A stretch of 64,000 bases of DNA from Mikania micrantha (GCA_009363875.1 CM018696.1:91224215-91288214), one strand, 5' to 3'. Shown: positions 44,740 to 57,760, numbered from the stretch's first letter. The notes: generated from the letters alone by a model not told the origin. Program-made: numbers and translations.

Positions 44740-47042
44740 TGAAATAACCAAATTTAAATTAATAATAATAATAATTATAATAATAATAAAAATAATAATA
44801 AATAGATAAATTGGAAGTGAAGGTCAAAATCCCTAAATGCTAAACCACGTTCTCCTTCTTGATCGGCAAATCACCTTCCATCATCAACAAACCACCGAGC
44901 GAATAGGATGAAAACTTCTTCCAGATCGCGATGCCATCCACCGATTAATACACTATACACATCGGTTTCACCTAAATCGCAATCACGCAAGTTTTCGATC
45001 ACTCTGTCTCTGTCGGGTCATCACGTTACACCGGTGTTTAATCAGCTATCTATCTGCGATAATCCATTGCTGCAGTATTCCGATCATTGGGTTATTTTTC
45101 TGTTGTGCAAGGCGTCTGAAATTTTTGATTTGTTTCGCCCTCAGGTGCGTACAATCAACCCTTTAGTCCTCGTTTGATTTCAAGTTCTTATGAGCCTAAT
45201 CTGGTTTATTTGAATGGGATGGTGGGCAATTATTGATAACCTGAATGTGAACACACAAGCAGGAAGGTAGAAAGGAAGCAACCGTAGCTGGATCCAAATT
45301 AAGTTGATTTCCTGAATTGATTTGTTTGTTGGGCCTACACACGGATACAATTAAGTTGATTTCCGATCCCAGCTGGTTGCAATTAAGGTACTCAAATAAT
45401 TGATCCTTTATGTTGCAAATAAAAATAGGTCATTGGGGTTCGTTGTGGTGTTCTGGCAGAATAAGATTCATTAACAACAACAATTTGAATATGGGAAATT
45501 AGGTAGGATAATGATTGATGATTAGTAAGATAATTTCAAGTTATACAAAAACAAGTGATCTGTAATATTAAAAATTTTGTCAACAAAAGGGGTTTAATAA
45601 TATATCTTCAAGTGTAAAGAAATACAAAGGGATAGTTAAAAAGGGGAGTACATGTATGAACAAAATGGGATTCAACTTGATATTCTAAGCTGCTGTATAT
45701 ATATATGTTTAGTTGATTGCAGAAATTAGATATTAGGATTAAGTGATTAAGTAAATAAGGTACTTGTTTATAAAAAAAAATGAACTTGAAGAAGATTTCG
45801 TAATATAGTTGCTGTGTCATTAAAATTAGTTAGTATTAGTCTCAATATCTTAAATATAATATATATAGAAATAGGAATATTAAAATATAAGTTAAAGGTC
45901 TTAAATGGCGAGCTAAATATTAGACAATAATTGCCAGAACTAAATAAGACAAAGAGTATGAGAACAAAATTCAATGTTAGTGTATTGATGTAAATTATTA
46001 TTAAATTATAGGATTCGAAAGTTGTTAAAGACGACTGTATTCTTCAGCTTTTGATTTTGACTAAGGTACGGATTTCTGGTCCTTCGATCTTAGCTTTAAT
46101 TTTTCATATTATTCGTTTAGAGTACGTATTCCGACCCTTCTCCTATCGTTGCATTTTAGCTCTTGTGTCTCAACCGAATTGCCATTGCTACTCGACCCTC
46201 TTCTGTTATTATTATATGATTTGAATTAGTTTATTATGGACATTGTTATACATGCGATAGATTTGGATACTTGAACTCATTATCGCATGTTCCTGATTAT
46301 TGATTAAGTTGATTACTGAGATTTAGTTATTTATATTGCATTGTTGTTGACTATATCGTTCGTTTGATCTCAATACCTGAGCACATCCACCTATGGGTTC
46401 ATAGGGCGTCAATTGAGGCACCCTTGACGTGCTCTATCTGTGGCGGAGCGATTAGTCCACGGCGTCTCTCACTGTTTATTGATGTGCTAAGTTGTTGCAC
46501 TTATTGTTTATTTAGAGGCGTATGGATCGATCCTAGGATAATTATTGTTACTGTTATTGGTGAATGGTTAAGTATGTGTGCCCATGCTTCCATTGCACAT
46601 TACTGGTACATTAGGGCTGCAGCCAATGTACATACTGATCATTGAGTTACCGAGACTGGCTCGTATGGGTATTTCCTATTGATATGACTTGTTTATTTTT
46701 CTTAAGTCATATTCTCATTGTATTGTTTGCTATTGTTCTATCCGTTACTGAGCAATTTTGGCTCAGCCGTATTTCTTTTTCGTGGTTTTCTTTGTATACG
46801 GCAGGTACTCAAGGGGCTACTGGGAATGTATGAAGAGAGTAAAATCAATGGAGTTAGGCTAATGAAGTGAAGAATTATTAGTATTTGATTTAAGACTTTT
46901 GTTTAATTTCTAGTTTGAACTAGTTTAAGGATTTTGTCTATTGAAGAATTTCATTTGAATTAATACTCAGTTATTATGTTTAATTGTTTTTGATTACCGT
47001 ATCGAGTGACACGTCAGCTCTAAACAGAGTTGGGGTGTTACA
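44740..47042 (+). repeat. gypsy 5' LTR (2303 bp)
   Basis: TGAAATAACC ... GGGGTGTTACA, followed by GTTA and the PBS. Short open frames inside (44908, 46364, 46642) recur in the 3' LTR and are not genes. Confidence 0.95.
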
Positions 47043-47193
47043 GTTATGGTATCAGAGCCTTAGGCTCTTTCCTGTAGGAAACAATAATCTAGTTAACTAA
47101 GACATGTGAGGATTGGGTAGACATTGGGCTAAATTTTCTTAAATTATCATAAGTTCCTTCGTGACCAATCTGTTGGAGCGATTTCAGAAGTAA

Positions 47194-50100
47194 AAGCCTA
47201 GATCTTTCATTAAGGCAGCCACTCCAGTTGAAGTTAAAGATTGGATTTCTCACATTAAGAAAATCTTTAGAGTTCTCGGGGTTGAAAATCAGTACAAGTC
47301 GAGGTTAGCTGCTTACAAGTTAGAAGAGGATGCACAGAATTGGTGGGAGTCAATTTTGCTTGAAAAGGGCGGGGAACAGTTTGCTGAGACCTTACCATGG
47401 GATGAGTTTTGTGCTCTTTTCTTCGAGAAGTATTTCTCTAATGTGGATATAAGCGCATATAAGCGCGAGTATCATAACATTCGCCAAAGAAATGATGAGC
47501 CACTTGACGATTTCATTGACCGATTCTATAGACTTATTGGATTTCTTGGGTCTACTGTTGGATCACCTTTGGAGCATGCAGAGAAATTTCAATGGGTCGT
47601 TTGTGACAGGATACGCCGAGCTATTATACACTCAAATTTTACAACAGTTGCAGAAGCTGTTAAAGCTGCGAAAAAGATAGAGATGGAAAGAAAGGAGTTT
47701 CTTAGTGGTTCAGATGATAGTAGAAAAAGGAACAGGGATGGAAATCGGATTCAGTCATCTGGTCAATCATCTTCTCAGGGCTATACTTCAAATAACAATG
47801 GTGCTCAAGGAAATCAAGCTAAACTGTGGAAGGGTAAGAACCAAAATCAGGTCCAGACTAAACAATACAAGCAACCAGTCCAAGCTCAACCAGGAAATCA
47901 GATTGCTCAACATCCTCTGTGTAACCATTGCAACAAACATCATTCAGGTGTTTGTCGACGACTTACGGGAGCTTGCCTTCGTTGTGGGGAAATGGGGCAT
48001 ATGATTAGGCAATGCCCTAAAATGAAAAACAAGCCAAATGACAATGGTAATGGAGCTAATGTGAAGCCTAACACGGGAGGAAGAGTATTTGCTTTAACTG
48101 CTGGGGATGCCGCAGCTGCTACAGGTACCCTTTCTGGATTTGTTTATTGTTCAGATCGTGATTTGTATGTGCTATTTGATACTGGGGCAACGCATTCTGT
48201 AGTTTCACAGTTAGTTAGCAAATATCTTAAGATCAGTCCCTCTCCATTAGAGCATGCCTTAGTTATTGCCACACCAATGGGTAACACCTCGGTTATTACT
48301 CATATATATAGAGATTGTCCGTTAATGATTGGGAACACTGTACGTAATGCAAATCTACTTCCAATGCAAATTGGAGACTTTGATATTATACTTGGGATGG
48401 ATTGGTTGACTACGCATCGTGCAACTATTGATTGTCATTCTAAACGAGTCATTTTTGGAGATATCTTACATCCTGAGTATATTTATCAAGGAACACATCC
48501 TCGGAAATCTCTTAAAATCATCTCTGCTCTTAAAGCCCAAAAACTTATATCACACGGATGTGAAGGATTTTTGGCTTCTATTAAAGATGTATCGAAAGAA
48601 GCACCTCGTCTTGAAGACATTCCTATTGTTCGAGATTACTCTGATGTCTTTCCTGAAGAATTACCTGGATTACCACCAGAACGTGAGGTGGAATTCACCA
48701 TTGATCTGATTCCCGGTTCTGAACCTATTTCTAAGGCACCATACCGTATGGCCCCATTGGAGTTGAAGGAGCTAAAAGAACAGTTGCAAGAGTTGTTGGA
48801 ACTTGGCTTTATTAGACCGAGTGTTTCACCATGGGGAGCGCCTGGGCTTTTTGTGAAAAAGAAAGACGGCAGTATGCGGTTATGCATCGATTACCGAGAG
48901 CTTAACAAGATAACCATCAGAAATCGTTATCCACTACCGCGCATCGATGATCTCTTCGATCAGCTTCAAGGAGCGAAGTTTTTCTCTAAAATTGATCTCA
49001 GATCAGGTTATCACCAGTTGAAGATTAGAGATCAAGATGTTTCAAAGACGGCCTTTCGTACACGTTATGGACATTATGAGTTTTTGGTCATGCCTTTTGG
49101 TTTGACCAATGCTCCAGCTGTCTTTATGGATCTTATGAATCGTGTCTTTCATGATTATCTAGACCGGTTTGTGATTGTCTTTATTGACGATATTCTGGTA
49201 TTTTCTAAAAGTAAAGATGAACATGAAGATCACCTTCGGACTGTTCTGGAGACATTACGCAAGAAAAAGTTATACGCGAAATTTTCTAAGTGTGAGTTTT
49301 GGCTCGAACAAGTCGCGTTTCTTGGTCATGTTGTATCTGCTGATGGTATCACCATGGATCCAGCAAAAGTGGAAGCTATTACCAAATGGCCTAGACCGAC
49401 CTCAGTCACTGAGGTTCGAAGTTTCCTAGGTTTGGCAGGTTACTACCGTCGTTTTGTGGAGGGATTCTCTATCTTGGCATTGCCTCTCACTCAACTTATG
49501 AGAAAAGGAGTAAAGTTTACTTGGAATGATGAAAGGGAGAAGTGCTTTGAAGAATTAAAGACGAGACTTGTGTCCGCCCCTATACTTACTCTTCCCTCGG
49601 GTTCAGGCGGATATCAAATTTATAGCGATGCCTCAAAGAAAGGACTTGGTTGTGTTCTCATGCAGCATGGCAAAGTCATTGCTTATGCTTCACGACAGCT
49701 TAAGCCGTATGAGGTAAACTACCCGACACATGATCTGGAACTTGCAGCGATAGTATTTGCTCTCAAGATTTGGAGACATTATTTATACGGAGAAACGTGT
49801 GACATTTTCACCGATCATAAGAGTCTCAAGTACATTTTTACTCAGATAGAACTTAATATGAGACAGAGGAGATGGTTGGAACTACTCAAGGATTATGATG
49901 CTAACATTCAATACCATCCTGGTAAAGCGAATGTGGTGGCTGATGCTCTGAGCAGAAAGAGTTCAGGTGGTTTGGCTTGTCTTAGCTTTCAACCTCAAAT
50001 TATATCAGATTTAGACAAAATGGAAGTGGGATTACAGTTCGGCCAGTCAGACGGTTATCTTGCTAGATTAAAGATAGAATCAGATTTGATCACACGGATT

Positions 50101-50334
50101 AAAGAAGCTCAAGAACATGATGCAGAGCTCTGGGTGATATTACAAAACTTGGAAGTGGGAAAGCAATCAGAATTTAGAGTTGATGAACAAGGAGTTATCT
50201 GGTGCGGAAAGAGACTGTGTGTGCCAAATGATGCTACCCTTCGTGAGTCCTTATTATCTGAAGCACACAGTTCGCCTTTTTCTATTCATCCTGGATCCAC
50301 CAAGATGTATAGAGATTTAAGGCAAAACTTCTGA
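47194..50334 (+). pseudogene. gypsy gag-protease-RT-RNase H, no start
   Basis: The frame is open from 47194, just after a TAA at 47191, and lacks an ATG before the gag core (DWISHIKKIFRVLG, AQNWWES, WDEFCALFFEKYF). Counting from 47356: zinc knuckle CLRCGEMGHMIRQC about 207-220, protease FDTGATHS with Asp about 275, RT with catalytic FIDD 609-612, RNase H YSDASKKG about 756, then the first half of the integrase zinc domain (HSSPFSIHPG). It stops at a TGA (50332-50334) where the family normally has Trp. The leader between PBS and gag is only about 130 bp, suggesting loss of the gag N-terminus. Confidence 0.93.
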
Positions 50335-51516
50335 TGGAGTGGTATGAAGGAAGATGTAGCGAAGTATGTGGCCCATTGTTTAACTTGTCAACAAGTAAAG
50401 ATCGAACATCAAAGATCTAGTGGAATGTTACAACCATTAGATATTCCTGTTTGGAAATGGGATGATGTTTCTATGGATTTCGTTACAGGCCTTCCTAAAA
50501 CATTTAAGAAGAACGATGCGATATGGGTTGTGGTAGATAGACTCACAAAATCAGCTCATTTCTTGCCTATTCAACAAGGGTTTTCAGTTAGCAGATTGGC
50601 TGATATATTTACTCAGAATATCATTCGTTTACATGGCACTCCTTCTTCTATAGTATCTGATAGAGATCCGCGCTTCACATCACATTTTTGGAAGGGTTTA
50701 CAAAAGGCCTACGGTGCAAAGTTGAGATTTAGCACTGCTTTTCATCCACAGACAGATGGACAGTCTGAACGTACAATTCAGACGTTAGAGGATATGCTTA
50801 GGGCGTGTGCACTTGAATGGTCAGGCAACTGGGATGAGTACTTGTGTTTAGTTGAGTTTGCATATAATAACAGTTGGCAGGCTAGCATCGATATGGCTCC
50901 TTTTGAACTTCTTTACGGTCGGAAATGTAGAGCGCCAATATGTTGGAATGAAGTCGGTGAAAAAGTAATCGAGGGTCCAGAGTTAGTAAGAATCACTAAT
51001 GAAAAGGTCGCCATTGCACGAGAAAAATTGAAAGAGGCTCAGACACGACAAAAGAGTTACGCTGATCAGCACAGACGAGTCTTAGAATTTAAGGTTGGCG
51101 AACATGTATTTCTCAAAGTGTCACCGTGTCGGGGTGTACGTCGATTTGGAATTAAAGGGAAGTTAAGTCCACGTTTTATCGGTCCGTTTGAAATTCTTGG
51201 AAGAGTTGGAGAAGTCTCTTATCGTTTGGCATTACCGCCTCAGCTTTCTCATGTTCATAACGTTTTTCATGTGTCTGTACTGAGGGGGTACAATTATCAT
51301 CCTCTGCATGTAGTGAGCTACCCGTTACATATGATTCAGGAAGATTTTTCTTACGAAGAAGAACCTGAAGAAATCATTGATCGTCAAGAACGAGTTATGA
51401 GACAAAAGTCGATTCCGTTTGTAAAAGTTTTATGGAAAAATCACACTGAGCGTGAAGCGACATGGGAAACGGAAGAGATGATTCGTTCTCAGTATCCAAA
51501 TCTATTCGAAAACTAA
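50335..51516 (+). pseudogene. gypsy integrase and chromodomain
   Basis: Same frame as the preceding ORF, continuing after the single TGA. Carries the zinc-domain Cys pair (HCLTCQQVK), D-D-E core (SMDFVTGLP, VSDRDPRF, DGQSERTIQ) and GPFEILGRVG/HNVFHVS, ending with a chromodomain (EEPEEIIDRQERVM ... VKVLWKNHTEREATWETEE). The chromodomain is thought to steer insertion to heterochromatin. An ATG at 50344 could restart translation, but without the complete zinc domain. Confidence 0.93.
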
Positions 51517-51670
51517 AAGTATGTTCTCTAATCTCTATTTGTTGGTTACATTCGGTTTGAAAATGTTACGTGTTTATGCAAGTTATTCGGTTAACATAGC
51601 GTGTCATTAGGATTCGTGTTAACTTGATTATTGAATTTCGAGGACGAAATTAAATTAAGTGGGGTAGAGT

Positions 51671-53974
51671 TGAAATAACCAAATTTAAATTAATAATAAT
51701 AATAATTATAATAATAATAAAAATAATAATAAATAGATAAATTGGAAGTGAAGGTCAAAATCCCTAAATGCTAAACCACGTTCTCCTTCTTGATCGGCAA
51801 ATCACCTTCCATCATCAACAAACCACCGAGCGAATAGGATGAAAACTTCTTCCAGATCGCGATGCCATCCACCGATTAATACACTATACACATCGGTTTC
51901 ACCTAAATCGCAATCACGCAAGTTTTCGATCACTCTGTCTCTGTCGGGTCATCACGTTACACCGGTGTTTAATCAGCTATCTATCTGCGATAATCCATTG
52001 CTGCAGTATTCCGATCATTGGGTTATTTTTCTGTTGTGCAAGGCGTCTGAAATTTTTGATTTGTTTCGCCCTCAGGTGCGTACAATCAACCCTTTAGTCC
52101 TCGTTTGATTTCAAGTTCTTATGAGCCTAATCTGGTTTATTTGAATGGGATGGTGGGCAATTATTGATAACCTGAATGTGAACACACAAGCAGGAAGGTA
52201 GAAAGGAAGCAACCGTAGCTGGATCCAAATTAAGTTGATTTCCTGAATTGATTTGTTTGTTGGGCCTACACACGGATACAATTAAGTTGATTTCCGATCC
52301 CAGCTGGTTGCAATTAAGGTACTCAAATAATTGATCCTTTATGTTGCAAATAAAAATAGGTCATTGGGGTTCGTTGTGGTGTTCTGGCAGAATAAGATTC
52401 ATTAACAACAACAATTTGAATATGGGAAATTAGGTAGGATAATGATTGATGATTAGTAAGATAATTTCAAGTTATACAAAAACAAGTGATCTGTAATATT
52501 AAAAATTTTGTCAACAAAAGGGGTTTAATAATATATCTTCAAGTGTAAAGAAATACAAAGGGATAGTTAAAAAGGGGAGTACATGTATGAACAAAATGGG
52601 ATTCAACTTGATATTCTAAGCTGCTGTATATATATATGTTTAGTTGATTGCAGAAATTAGATATTAGGATTAAGTGATTAAGTAAATAAGGTACTTGTTT
52701 ATAAAAAAAAAATGAACTTGAAGAAGATTTCGTAATATAGTTGCTGTGTCATTAAAATTAGTTAGTATTAGTCTCAATATCTTAAATATAATATATATAG
52801 AAATAGGAATATTAAAATATAAGTTAAAGGTCTTAAATGGCGAGCTAAATATTAGACAATAATTGCCAGAACTAAATAAGACAAAGAGTATGAGAACAAA
52901 ATTCAATGTTAGTGTATTGATGTAAATTATTATTAAATTATAGGATTCGAAAGTTGTTAAAGACGACTGTATTCTTCAGCTTTTGATTTTGACTAAGGTA
53001 CGGATTTCTGGTCCTTCGATCTTAGCTTTAATTTTTCATATTATTCGTTTAGAGTACGTATTCCGACCCTTCTCCTATCGTTGCATTTTAGCTCTTGTGT
53101 CTCAACCGAATTGCCATTGCTACTCGACCCTCTTCTGTTATTATTATATGATTTGAATTAGTTTATTATGGACATTGTTATACATGCGATAGATTTGGAT
53201 ACTTGAACTCATTATCGCATGTTCCTGATTATTGATTAAGTTGATTACTGAGATTTAGTTATTTATATTGCATTGTTGTTGACTATATCGTTCGTTTGAT
53301 CTCAATACCTGAGCACATCCACCTATGGGTTCATAGGGCGTCAATTGAGGCACCCTTGACGTGCTCTATCTGTGGCGGAGCGATTAGTCCACGGCGTCTC
53401 TCACTGTTTATTGATGTGCTAAGTTGTTGCACTTATTGTTTATTTAGAGGCGTATGGATCGATCCTAGGATAATTATTGTTACTGTTATTGGTGAATGGT
53501 TAAGTATGTGTGCCCATGCTTCCATTGCACATTACTGGTACATTAGGGCTGCAGCCAATGTACATACTGATCATTGAGTTACCGAGACTGGCTCGTATGG
53601 GTATTTCCTATTGATATGACTTGTTTATTTTTCTTAAGTCATATTCTCATTGTATTGTTTGCTATTGTTCTATCCGTTACTGAGCAATTTTGGCTCAGCC
53701 GTATTTCTTTTTCGTGGTTTTCTTTGTATACGGCAGGTACTCAAGGGGCTACTGGGAATGTATGAAGAGAGTAAAATCAATGGAGTTAGGCTAATGAAGT
53801 GAAGAATTATTAGTATTTGATTTAAGACTTTTGTTTAATTTCTAGTTTGAACTAGTTTAAGGATTTTGTCTATTGAAGAATTTCATTTGAATTAATACTC
53901 AGTTATTATGTTTAATTGTTTTTGATTACCGTATCGAGTGACACGTCAGCTCTAAACAGAGTTGGGGTGTTACA
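51671..53974 (+). repeat. gypsy 3' LTR (2304 bp)
   Basis: Same sequence as the 5' LTR apart from one extra A. Right edge defined by the GCATT duplication. Confidence 0.95.
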
Positions 53975-53994
53975 GCATTTTTCCAGAAACCGCC

Positions 53995-54135
53995 GCGGTA
54001 CGCGACAGAGAATTTCATTGCTTTTGTTGACAAGTCAACGCGGTACACGAAGACGTCTTGAATTTTGGTGGCAGTACGTGACGAGTCTCCGTCACAGAAC
54101 ATGACTATTTTATCCTTTGCGGTATGCGAAGGACC
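53995..54135. repeat. GCGGTACGCGA-like repeats in solo LTR
   Basis: Imperfect units GCGGTACGCGACAG, GCGGTACACGAAG, GCAGTACGTGACG and GCGGTATGCGAAG, spaced roughly 35-45 bp, with another (CGTGGTACGCAAAG) at 44722-44735 before the gypsy insertion. They lie just upstream of the LTR TATA, where LTR enhancers usually sit. Confidence 0.6.
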
Positions 54136-56070
54136 CCATACTTCTAGAATCCTATAAATACCACTCCCGTTCCACCATATTTGTTTCTTTACCCCAACAT
54201 TCGAACTCAAGCTTCTCCCATGACCAAAAACTCTTCACCAACACCCTTCAACCTCAGCCACCATGTTGTTTGGAGGCTAGAAGACATGAAGAAGGTGCTA
54301 AGAGCTTGTTTGCAGCCAAAAACTTGCGAGAACCACCTAATCTGCCCCTATCCAAAGGTTCTAGACGCTAATCCAGTCCCTTCAAAGTGATCAAGAGCTT
54401 TGTGAGATAGTTTTAATGGTTATTCATACTTAAAAACACACGTGCACGAATTTGCAAACTTATGAACTTGTATTTTAGGTCTTGACAACTGATTTGTGGT
54501 GTCATTATGTTTGAAGATGAAATTTGAACACAAAAATGACTAATATTACTAAAAAAAAAGTAACTTTAACATGCAAGGTGATTACTAGGATGCGTTTTAG
54601 ACATGCTATATGAGCTCAAATGATGATTGTTGTCTATTGACGAGCCTATTAACATGTTAGAATAGTTTAATTGATGTAAAATGTGTATTATTGCATAACT
54701 TTCCATTTAAGGAAACTTTAATTGGGCAACTGGTGAAATTGAAGTGTGAAGCATGTTTAGGCATGAAGAATGATGAAACACGTTACATTAAGATAATATG
54801 AAGGTACTTGTGTGATTAATTGGGTGAAAAATGATAATATAGCAAACCTACCAAGTATAGTAACTTACTAAATATAGAATCTTGTTATAAATAGTAACTT
54901 ACTTGACAAACGCGTACAAAAGGTATAACATGTCATATTTAGTAACATGATCGGTAAGGAGGTACATATTATGCATGTTTGTCATATTTGGAAACTTTAA
55001 ATATTTATGACATGGTTATGTGTACAACTTGCTAATTAACGAAAACTTAGCGAACACTAGGACAAAACAAATGTTAAAAAAACTAAATATTTCACCAACG
55101 GGTCGTTGAGTTAGATACGGTCAAATTTGGTCAAACATAATCAAACACGACAACTTGTAGTTGTTTGGACAAGCGTTCGGTCTAAATAGACCAATGCAAA
55201 TACAAACTCACACCACCTATATGATAAAGGTAACTAAAATAGGACAAACATTACGCAAGTGCAAATCAACTCAATCACAGGTGATTTTTAGGGCCCCTTT
55301 ACTTTTAAATTGTTTACAAACTCTATTTTAGGGAGGAAATTATGCAAAAATTTTGTCAAAAACTCGGATATATTACTGGTTTTATAGTATGAACTCTGTA
55401 AGTGTTGTATATCGTATAAATGTCTTCGCACAACCGTCCTGTTAATGAAACACAACTAGGAGATATTGGATAGTATTGTTGGGTTTTAACGAACCCCACC
55501 CGACGCCAATACAGACTGTAGGTCTGGATGGGTACGATTTAGACCTAACACGCCATTTCTCTACGATAAGAATGACAGAGGCTAGACATACAGTCCAGTA
55601 TCGGTAGCGACACAACTGACACTTAGGGCCTCAGGCCTAACAAGCATTTGATAAAACAGTATATATGATCCAACTGCTTGCTTACTTATGAGCTAAACCT
55701 GTGAACTCACTAATTTTATGATGACACACTTTAACATGTTTTCTCTGGTAATCAACACGCTTAAGGGCTTAGTATGCATGCATGGAGTCTCTTTTGAATG
55801 ATTTTGCTTATAAACGTTAAGAACTACTTGTGCTATTATTTGTCAATGTGATAAACATGATGTCAACTTTATTTCTTTCTAGCTTCTGCAACGTTAAAAC
55901 TATTTTCTGTTGTGTTATGATTTTAGTTAAGTAATTTATTCGAATTATTTACTTGTGTATTCAAACTCATATATAGTCGTTTATATGACCAACATATCTT
56001 ATCCTGTCATGTCACACCCAGCAGTTTGACTTCGTGAGTGAAAATTTGAGTGTGTGACAACTTTATTTTG

Positions 56071-57760
56071 TAGTTCCAAAATATGAAGTTTTGGCCTCTT
56101 TTATATTTTCTTTTCTTTGGTCATTTTTATTGTCTCTTTATGTATCATTAGGTTTGATGGACCAACATGTTTTGGATGATGATTAATAGACAGTGGCTCC
56201 TATGAGAACGTGCGCAAATCCTACTATTTTAATTTCGTCTACATGTATGAACATTTTGCGCCTCTTATTGTCAGGACCCCATTGTAAGTCACAATATTTT
56301 AGGATGGTAATCTCCCATCGAATCATGTACAAAAGAAAAATTTTCTACTTGGAGCCTACTTGGGTTAGAAGAATTAGAATATTTACTTTTTTATATATTA
56401 ATAATCAAATTTTAAATATTGTTACTACCACTAGTATTGATGTTGTTGCCGTCACCGTTTAGGATTTAATACCACTACAAGTTTTCAGAATATGTAATGA
56501 TGCATGTAACTGTTTGAAGCTTACACTGGTGTAAAATTCTTAAAAGTATTCATACAATTATATTTTACTTACCATTTATAAAAACCTTGTTCTTTAGTCC
56601 CATGATATGAAGTTTTGGCCTCGTTTATATTTTCTTTTCTTTGGACATTTTTTACCGTCTTTTTATGTATGATTAGATTTGATGGACCAACATGTTTTGG
56701 GTGATAATTAATAGACAGTGACTCCTATGAAAACTTGCACGAATCCTGCTCTTTAAATTGGGGCCTGTTATGAAGACGTCAGGATGAATCATTGGACACC
56801 ATCCAATACGGCCCGTATTGGGCTTTACGGGTCGTATTGAAAAGAATATTCTGACAAAAGCTGACACGTCAAATCATAGGGCTGACGCAGGTCTGACACG
56901 CAGTACATACGGCTCGTATAGGAGAATACGGGTCGTATTGGGCTATTTGCAGTGAAAAAAGGACTGGAATTGTGATAATTGATACGACTAGCCTGACAAT
57001 AAAGATATCAAGTAGAAGAAGTTAAGAAGTGCAAGCAACGTACCTGCAAGACATCACCGATGTGGGTCCGGTCGAACCAAGACCCAGTTGCCATTCCCTA
57101 AAGATATCTGAAGCCCACCCACACTGTTGGATCTCAGAAGACTCAAGATCTGAGGGTCAGAATGCTCTCCAAACCCAATGGTGCCACGTGACTGGAAGTG
57201 GTTTTACTTTTTGGTTCAGATTTTGGTTTTGCTTGATTTTGGTTGCCGTATAGGACCATACGGCTCGTATGTACTTTCAACCGTCAGACAATAACCTGAC
57301 AAAGTCTGACAAAATCTGACACTCATACGACCCGTAAAGGGTAATACAACCCGTATGAACCTAGGTGGTGTCAACTGATTCATATGTGGTGTTCAAATAA
57401 CCTGCCCCTTTAAATTTCGTCTACATGTATGAACATTTTGCGCTGTTTATTGTCAGAATCCCATTATAAGTCACGAGCTTTTAGGATGGGAATCTCCCAT
57501 CGAATCATGTATAGTAGAAATTTATCTACTGAGCCTATTTGGTGAGAAGAATTAAAATGTTTATTTTTTATATATTAATAATCGAAATTTAAATATTGTT
57601 ACTGCTACTAGTATTGATGTTTGTCGTAGCTACCGTCGTTTAGGATTTAACACCGATACAAGCTTTTAGAATTTGTAGTGACACATGTTACTATTTGAAG
57701 GTTACGCTGGTGTAAAATCCTTAGAAATATATCAAATTTATGCACACATATAAAAGAATA
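56071..57760. repeat. tandem 524-bp duplication of CYP-3 flank
   Basis: Copy A about 56071-56594; copy B from 56595 to about 57750, interrupted by the transposon at 56759. Shared stretches include ATATGAAGTTTTGGCCTC, GATGGACCAACATGTTTTGG, TTCGTCTACATGTATGAAC and TAGGATTTAA. The end of copy A (TTATATTTTACTTACCATTT) also matches the CYP-3 3' UTR at 44342-44361, so there is at least a partial third unit. Non-coding. Confidence 0.85.
56759..57407. mobile_element. hAT-like DNA transposon, non-autonomous (649 bp)
   Basis: Flanked by CTTTAAAT (56751-56758, 57408-57415). Termini TGGGGCCTGTTATGAA and, inverted, GGGCAGGTTATTTGAA. The interior repeats ATACGGCTCGTAT / ATACGGGTCGTATTG motifs in both orientations near both ends. 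No transposase. Tandem copy A provides the unfilled site (56219-56236). Confidence 0.75.

Larger units (their letters stand above)
44740..53974 (+). mobile_element. young gypsy chromovirus (Tekay-like), 9.2 kb
   Basis: LTRs 44740-47042 (2303 bp) and 51671-53974 (2304 bp), TG...CA, differing by one base in an A-run (about 45771/52703) as far as I can see. TSD GCATT at 44735-44739 and 53975-53979. PBS TGGTATCAGAGCC at 47048-47060; purine tract AAGTGGGGTAGAGT just before the 3' LTR. Order gag, protease, RT, RNase H, integrase, chromodomain marks a chromovirus; long LTRs point to Tekay/Del. gag lacks a start and integrase has one in-frame stop. Confidence 0.95.
44371..56059 (+). mobile_element. 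older solo LTR (about 2.45 kb) split by gypsy
   Basis: Left part 44371-44739 starts TGTGGCAACCC; right part 53975-56059 ends GTGTGTGACA. Flanks ACTTC (44366-44370) and ACTTT (56060-56064) are a one-mismatch target duplication. Plus-strand TATA CCTATAAATACC near 54151. No coding region, PBS or second LTR, so a solo LTR is the simplest reading. It interrupts CYP-3 3' flank sequence that otherwise continues ATTTATAAAACTT-ATTTTGTAG. Confidence 0.7.

Noticed and set aside
44908..46833. Small plus-strand ORFs in the gypsy LTR
   Set aside because: They recur unchanged in the 3' LTR (51839-53765) and show no homology or start context; LTR sequence only.
47356..51516. The single TGA between gypsy RT-RNase H and integrase as a read-through signal
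   Set aside because: Gypsy chromoviruses normally have one continuous pol here and the TGA replaces a conserved Trp in the zinc domain; a nonsense mutation is simpler.
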